DNA of 9,390 bases, taken from the NCBI GenBank assembly GCA_020852155.1, contig JADZBJ010000342.1, positions 1-9,390 of the forward strand. Direction: 5' to 3'. The notes under the pieces are model-generated. The model was not told where the DNA came from, made no database searches, and saw only the letters and a program-made list of their open reading frames with translations. Every line of letters starts with the position of its first letter. Position 1 is the first letter of the stretch. The stretch is from Saprospiraceae bacterium. GTDB lineage: Bacteria > Bacteroidota > Bacteroidia > Chitinophagales > Saprospiraceae. Of the stretch, positions 6,118-9,390 are shown one piece after another. A program made the position numbers and the translations under genes.

Positions 6118-6216
6118 AGATTTTGAAATTTATACCAGGATTGATTTTCGTGATTATAAATGATTTACAGACGCGAGTCATTCAAAATCACTTTGGGTTG
6201 ACTATAAAAATGAGAA

Positions 6217-6242
6217 GGCGCATGCACAAGAGCACATGCGCC
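6217..6242 (-). terminator. Possible intrinsic terminator downstream of the small exported protein gene
   Basis: An 8-bp perfect GC-rich stem GGCGCATG/CATGCGCC encloses a 10-nt loop. On the - strand it is followed by TTCTCATTTTTATAG, a T-rich but interrupted tail. It lies about 190 bp beyond the stop codon of the 6435-6968 gene and 100 bp before the start of the amidohydrolase, so it could separate the two units. The interval 6118-6216 holds only the AT-rich upstream region of the amidohydrolase; no clear promoter was identified. Confidence 0.45.
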
Positions 6243-6262
6243 ACAAATGGAATGGGCTTTTA

Positions 6263-6424
6263 GAGGTTGTTTAAAATTCCCTCACTGGCTCAAAAAGGCA
6301 TCTTTTGACGCTATGCCTTCCCTTGTTTTTCAGGCTGAAACCCCCACTTCACCCCTAAAAACAAGGATTGGCTATCGCCAAATTCTGCTCTTTTTGAATC
6401 CAGCAGGGGAATTTAAACAACCCC
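6263..6424. repeat. 162-bp MITE-like palindrome with GRGGTTGTTTAAA ends flanked by TTA
   Basis: The left end GAGGTTGTTTAAAATTCC and the inverted right end GGGGTTGTTTAAATTCCC match over 13 bases with one difference. TTA lies directly outside both ends (6260-6262 and 6425-6427). Pairing continues inward with mismatches (CTGGCTCAAAAAG with CTTTTTGAATCCAG) to a perfect 10-bp stem CCTTGTTTTT/AAAAACAAGG (6321-6330 with 6357-6366) around a 26-nt C-rich loop. Ends of this kind with a 3-bp TNA duplication recall IS5-family elements of the IS1031 group, so this is probably a non-autonomous derivative. Its right edge lies 10 bp from the stop codon of the neighbouring - strand gene. Confidence 0.8.
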
Positions 6425-6434
6425 TTAGCCCGGT

Positions 6435-6968
6435 TCAATTGGTTTTGCGGGTAAATTCAAACCGCAGGCGCACGTCGCCAGTATTGAGAAATGCCACCAT
6501 TTCTGCGGGCATGTATGGATTGGTGGTCACCATCAGTGTGGCGAAAATTTCCTTGCTTTCGCTTTTACTGAGTTGTAGAACCAGTTTTTCGGGGCTACAA
6601 TCGCGGTTGACCTCCAGGTTAAAATTGGGCTTCCCATCGGGCCGCAGGGTGATAAAACGTTCTTCCCCGACCACCTCGAATTTGCCGAAAAAATCCTCTT
6701 CGCCCAGTTCCATTTTAAAGTGGTCGTCTTTCAGGAATTCGACTTGCAGGTCGCGAGCGCCGGAGGGGAAATTCATCCGAACGTCCTGGCCGTCGGGCGC
6801 AGTCAGTATAAACTCAAGTCGTTGACTTGTCCAGACCGTGTTTTGAAATGTCGTACTTGTAGGCGTCTCTGATTTTGGATCAGTACCGCAACTGGAACAT
6901 TCCATCACGAAAACAATGAGCATAAGGAGGCCCGTACAGGCCAATAGAAATTGATTAATCCTGTTCAT
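6435..6968 (-). CDS. Small exported or membrane-anchored protein of unknown function
   Basis: This 177-residue protein starts with a positively charged tip and a hydrophobic stretch (NRINQFLLACTGLLMLIVFVME, about 2-23), followed by CSSCGTD and a Ser/Thr/Pro-rich linker to about residue 40. C24 or C27 could be a lipidation site, but neither has a good lipobox (VMEC, SSC), so lipoprotein status is uncertain and a signal anchor is equally possible. The rest alternates short beta-like segments with polar turns: NTVWTSQRLEFILTAPDGQ, FLKDDHFKMELGEEDFFGKFEVVGEERFITLRPDG, and KLVLQLSKSES. This looks like a small beta-barrel or lipocalin-like fold by pattern only. No family was recognised. It follows the metallopeptidase gene by 54 bp on the same strand, so the two are probably one operon. 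The ATG is the first in frame after an A-rich leader. Confidence 0.75.
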   Translation of the reverse strand: MNRINQFLLACTGLLMLIVFVMECSSCGTDPKSETPTSTTFQNTVWTSQRLEFILTAPDGQDVRMNFPSGARDLQVEFLKDDHFKMELGEEDFFGKFEVVGEERFITLRPDGKPNFNLEVNRDCSPEKLVLQLSKSESKEIFATLMVTTNPYMPAEMVAFLNTGDVRLRFEFTRKTN

Positions 6969-6988
6969 ATATTGATGTTGGAAAAAGT

Positions 6989-7013
6989 GAAAATTTACCT
7001 CTAAGAGGTTTTC
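6989..7013 (-). other. Short hairpin between metallopeptidase and downstream gene
   Basis: ACCTC/GAGGT (6997-7001 with 7005-7009) around a 3-nt loop is extended by GAAAA/TTTTC through a bulge. On the - strand it lies between the metallopeptidase stop and the next ATG and is followed by AAATTTTCACTTTTTCC. It could be a weak terminator or a processing site that lowers expression of the downstream gene. The stem is short, so support is modest. An eight-G run (7015-7022) separates it from the stop codon. Confidence 0.35.
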
Positions 7014-7022
7014 AGGGGGGGG

Positions 7023-7646
7023 TCAGTCATCAAAACAGCCACCATAGCCTTGATAAAAGCCATGGAAAAATTGCTGTACGCGTTGTTCCGGCGCGCCGTG
7101 TGCGCCGGGGGCAAACCAGGGCGTGGTTTCGCGGTCGCCCATGCTCAGGAGGGTGCGGGCGCCTTGGATGTAGTCTGTGAAGTTGTCGGGCATTTGTTCG
7201 GTGAACCATCCGGCAAATGCACCAGCCAGGCAATCGGCCTGTAGTTCGGCTTTAATCGAGTGCCGATGTTTTTCTCTTAATTCTTGCGCGATAAAGTGCC
7301 CCCATTCATGGGCTATGACTGTGGCGACTGCAAACCGTCCGCGGGTGGCATGGATTTTCGCCAGGAAGTTTTTGTCATACCAGATACTTCGGTCGGTCGG
7401 GCAATAGAAGGCGTTGTTGGGCAGGGTCTCACCACAAGCAGTATTGACGCGTTTGGCGTAAGGAATGACCTGGGTGGGCGGCACGTAACTCATGTTAGCC
7501 CGTTTGAAATTTGAGCCCCAGAACCTGTTCAGTAAGCGCGTGGTACCCTGAACAACCTCCGCGACGTCGTCGGTGGGCATGGCTTTTTGAGCGTGGAGCA
7601 TTACGCCGAAATTCAAGGCCAGCAGAAGTGGTATCCAGTGTTTCAT
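7023..7646 (-). CDS. Secreted YpfJ-type neutral zinc metallopeptidase
   Basis: This 207-residue protein belongs to the putative neutral zinc metallopeptidase family (YpfJ, Pfam PF04228), predicted to hydrolyse peptide bonds; substrates are not known. MKHWIPLLLALNFGVMLHAQ is a signal peptide with probable cleavage around Q20, which places it in the periplasm or outside. The family pattern is clear: CGETLPNNAFYCPTDRSIWYD (C71 and C82, probably a disulfide), the zinc site HEWGH (H113, E114, H117), ELQADCLAGAFAGW with E134 as likely third ligand, the GARTLLSMGDRE helix, and the tail GAHGAPEQRVQQFFHGFYQGYGGC. E. coli YpfJ is longer because of an N-terminal membrane segment; here only the catalytic domain plus signal peptide is present. 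It is the first gene of a likely two-gene unit with 6435-6968. A strong hairpin lies 18 bp upstream of the start. The active-site residues are all present. Confidence 0.92.
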   Translation of the reverse strand: MKHWIPLLLALNFGVMLHAQKAMPTDDVAEVVQGTTRLLNRFWGSNFKRANMSYVPPTQVIPYAKRVNTACGETLPNNAFYCPTDRSIWYDKNFLAKIHATRGRFAVATVIAHEWGHFIAQELREKHRHSIKAELQADCLAGAFAGWFTEQMPDNFTDYIQGARTLLSMGDRETTPWFAPGAHGAPEQRVQQFFHGFYQGYGGCFDD

Positions 7647-7664
7647 CTTGAGCGCAGGTTGCGC

Positions 7665-7732
7665 CGGACAAAACAGGTTAATTGACTGGTTATCAAATGT
7701 TTATTTGATGATAATTAACCTGAAATTGTCCG
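7665..7732. promoter_or_regulatory. 68-bp dyad/hairpin directly upstream of the metallopeptidase start
   Basis: Three nested stems pair without strand ambiguity: CGGACAA (7665-7671) with TTGTCCG (7726-7732), CAGGTTAATT (7674-7683) with AATTAACCTG (7713-7722), and ATCAAAT (7692-7698) with ATTTGAT (7703-7709) around the loop GTTT. The structure ends 18 bp from the ATG at 7646, so it lies in the leader or promoter of the - strand gene. On the - strand TTTC, 20 bp, AACATTTG (-7-like element at 7694-7701) is a poor match to the Bacteroidota TTTG/TANNTTTG promoter inside this dyad. It may be an operator, a 5'-UTR hairpin, or another small palindromic insert. The interval 7733-7842 shows nothing else I can support. 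Confidence 0.5.
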
Positions 7733-7882
7733 ACTTGTTTGATGAAACAAAGGTCTGGAAACGTTTTTTAAGGTGTAGTTTAGTCGGGTTTAGTGTTGAT
7801 TTATCCGGGGTTTATTGGATAATTGTAAAAACTTGGGCTGAAGGTAAAAGGCGGAGGGGAGAAGGTCTTTTTGCTGTTTTTT

Positions 7883-8012
7883 CGTAAAAACTTAGCCCCA
7901 GCGGGGCGTAACGTGGGTTACGTGTGACCGACGTTTCGGTGCTACGCACCTCGGTATTTTTTACATTTTTCAGGCTACCGACGTTTCGCCCCGCTGGGGC
8001 TAAGTTTTTACG
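7883..8012. repeat. 130-bp palindromic element with perfect 26-bp inverted ends; outward terminators
   Basis: The 26-bp ends at 7883-7908 (CGTAAAAACTTAGCCCCAGC...) and 7987-8012 are exact inverted copies. A weaker outer pairing, GGTAAAAGGC (7843-7852) with GCCTTTTACC (8042-8051), frames it. Inside are the hairpins CGTAAC/GTTACG (7907-7922) and GGTGC/GCACC (7938-7950), plus a direct repeat ACCGACGTTTCG (7927-7938 and 7977-7988). Each arm, read outwards, is GCCCC-GCT-GGGGC followed by TAAGTTTTT, a textbook intrinsic-terminator shape; the left arm would serve the - strand receiver-protein gene ending at 8063. T runs border both sides (7877-7882, 8013-8019). It is probably a repeat element that doubles as a bidirectional terminator. 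Confidence 0.82.
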
Positions 8013-8062
8013 TTTTTTTCAAAAAACGCCCTCTGCCTTCAGCCTTTTACCCTATGCCAACT

Positions 8063-9390
8063 CTATCCCATAAAAGCCATGATTTCCGGCCGGGTAATCA
8101 GGTTGTTCATCCAGTGGTGTTCTTCCGGCAGGATACACTCATTGATAATGACTGGTTGGCGTCGCTGTTTGCGCAAACCAAGTCGAATGTTGAAATAATT
8201 GTCAACCCTTTCCTGGTTATCAATATTCATGACAGGCGGGTCATTCAGGATGACGGCAAAAAGCGCCAGTTCCACTGTTCGGGTAGTCGGTATATGTTGA
8301 AAAAAATGGCCGCTATTTCGTAACGCGTACACGCCCAATACAACGGCACGACAGATCAGCACGCGAATGAGTGCATGTCTTGCATAAGGTTCCTGACCAT
8401 GAATTACCTGCCCAAGATTGTCATCCAGCCCGATTAAATGAGGCGGAAAAACGAAGGGCGCTATTGTGTTATTGGCAATCATTCCTTCTGTGGCATTTCG
8501 CCAGCCTTGTCCAAGCATGGCACAGATAAGCGTCAAGGCATCAGCGTTGATTCTTTCTCTGATTTGCAGGTAATCATTCGAGGCCCGAAGCGCCATTAAC
8601 CGGGCATATCCCGGACGAGGCTGTTGCGGGTCGCCCTGGCGCAGGTTGCCTGCGGGGGCAAACTCCAGCAACGCAGCACCATCCGGGCCTCGAAGTGCTT
8701 GTAGCGCCTCTAAAGCCGGATTCAGTTGTCCGGGCAAGACTACCTCAAATCCTTCGTCATTTGCCCCCGGGCGGGCAGTGGCCCATCCTGCCAGCAATGC
8801 CCGTAAGGTAATACCGCCAAAAAGTTGCAAGGGGCGTTCCAAAGCATTGCCTGCGGCGGCTTGCTGTATTTCAGCATTCAACAGTGGCCTTAACGCCGGG
8901 TTTTCAGTGGCATAGTAATATCGTTGTTGCGCCACGCTCCTTAATAACCCGGGAAATATGTTGGCCAGGTTTTGCCGTACAGCAATCAGATCGCCATCGC
9001 CCATGAGGTCGTAAATGTCTTCCAGTTCGATGGCTTGTGCTTGCAGGCTGTCGTGTACATCTTTGGTGGTACCATATCGTGTTTGAACTTTCACCGTGAT
9101 GAGTGGAAAATCATGGCGTAAAACGCGCAAGAGTTCAAGTCCCCGGCGATTGGCCGGAAAACCGGCAAATCGGGCATCGCTTTCGAGGTCGTCTGTTTTT
9201 GAAAAATCAATATCCACAAAAGCCAGGTCAAAAGGCATATCCTGACTTGCTTCCAGGGCTGCTACGGCTTGACCTACTGTGCTGTACCATTGAATGTCCA
9301 GCAGGCTGTTGATGGCTTCCAGGTGTTCGGGGCTACCTTCGGGCAGGCTTTCTGGTGCCCGCAATGCATAGCTGATAATGCTTTGAGCCG
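8063..9390 (-). CDS. Receiver-domain (response-regulator-like) protein with unrecognised C-terminal region, 5' end missing
   Basis: The frame is open to the right edge of the window (reading AQSIISYALRAPESL), so the start and probably the first receiver strand with its acidic pair lie outside. The N-terminal visible part (roughly 9390-9000) fits a CheY-like receiver: LDIQWYSTVGQAVAALE (strand 2/helix 2), FDLAFVDIDF with a probable phospho-acceptor Asp (codon at 9212-9214), a 15-20 residue insertion (SKTDDLESDARFAGFPANR), GLELLRVLRHDFP, and VKVQTRYGTTKD with the conserved Thr position. The following roughly 300 residues match no output domain I know. There is no helix-turn-helix, GGDEF, HD or kinase signature. 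Recognisable stretches are RPLQLFGGITLRALLAGW, ARLMALRASNDYLQIRERINADALTLICAML, ALIRVLICRAVVLGVYALR, and a final EEHHWMNNLITRPEIMAFMG. It may act through protein-protein contacts with a partner encoded to the right. The gene ends 50 bp beyond the palindrome with outward terminators. Confidence 0.7.
   Translation of the reverse strand, partial: AQSIISYALRAPESLPEGSPEHLEAINSLLDIQWYSTVGQAVAALEASQDMPFDLAFVDIDFSKTDDLESDARFAGFPANRRGLELLRVLRHDFPLITVKVQTRYGTTKDVHDSLQAQAIELEDIYDLMGDGDLIAVRQNLANIFPGLLRSVAQQRYYYATENPALRPLLNAEIQQAAAGNALERPLQLFGGITLRALLAGWATARPGANDEGFEVVLPGQLNPALEALQALRGPDGAALLEFAPAGNLRQGDPQQPRPGYARLMALRASNDYLQIRERINADALTLICAMLGQGWRNATEGMIANNTIAPFVFPPHLIGLDDNLGQVIHGQEPYARHALIRVLICRAVVLGVYALRNSGHFFQHIPTTRTVELALFAVILNDPPVMNIDNQERVDNYFNIRLGLRKQRRQPVIINECILPEEHHWMNNLITRPEIMAFMG

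Noticed and set aside
6247..6825. 192-codon + strand frame
   Set aside because: It starts in the 162-bp palindrome and runs antisense to the exported-protein gene, which has a signal-like N-terminus and better composition; the + product is Ser/Arg-rich low complexity.
7015..7022. Eight-G run as a phase-variation tract
   Set aside because: It lies directly after the metallopeptidase stop codon in the transcribed direction, so slippage would not change either protein.
7648..7887. 79-codon + strand frame upstream of the metallopeptidase
   Set aside because: It spans the 68-bp dyad and AT-rich gap, with no domain and no plausible start context.

Overview
The window looks like a piece of a Bacteroidota chromosome. 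A Saprospiria-like lineage is my guess, not a demonstrated assignment. The clues are AT-rich translation starts without Shine-Dalgarno sequences, signal peptides cleaved before Gln, a Bacteroidota-style cation diffusion facilitator with a Cys-rich tail, a TolC-like protein of the type often fused to CzcA in this phylum, and intergenic gaps full of short tandem repeats and long palindromes. No tRNA, rRNA, CRISPR array or transposase gene is visible.

Left part (1-3336, + strand): a heavy-metal efflux cluster. It holds the 3' end of an outer-membrane-factor (TolC/CusC-type) gene, a cation diffusion facilitator and a CusB/CzcB-type lipoprotein adaptor. Together these would move divalent metal from cytoplasm to periplasm (CDF) and from periplasm to the outside (RND pump, adaptor and outer-membrane channel). 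The RND pump itself is not in view and should lie left of the window, possibly in the same reading frame as the TolC part. The two spacers around the CDF gene are built of short-period tandem repeats: G/T-rich just after each stop codon and A/C-rich just before each start codon. The words of one spacer recur in reverse complement in the other, so the CDF gene sits inside a nested inverted arrangement.

Middle (3337-3889): a 513-bp imperfect palindrome fills the gap between convergent genes. It has arms of about 100 bp and carries inner copies of a short repeat with core GGGCGTAGCCCT.

Right part (3890-9390, all genes on the - strand): read in transcription order from the right edge, there is a 5'-truncated receiver-domain protein with an unrecognised C-terminal region, a secreted YpfJ-type zinc metallopeptidase followed 54 bp later by a small exported protein, a secreted M20-family amidohydrolase, and a TRIC/UPF0126 membrane protein. 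Every gap longer than 60 bp contains a different long palindrome: 163 bp flanked by TA, about 162 bp with ends GRGGTTGTTTAAA flanked by TTA, a 68-bp hairpin next to a start codon, and 130 bp with a perfect 26-bp inverted repeat. Their ends and flanking duplications suggest non-autonomous miniature transposons (MITEs). Several would also work as terminators.

The most interesting content is therefore mainly in the non-coding DNA: at least four unrelated palindromic families within 5 kb, plus the structured repeat spacers of the metal-efflux cluster. Among proteins, the receiver fusion with an unassigned C-terminus and the amidohydrolase with an altered metal-site motif deserve a second look.
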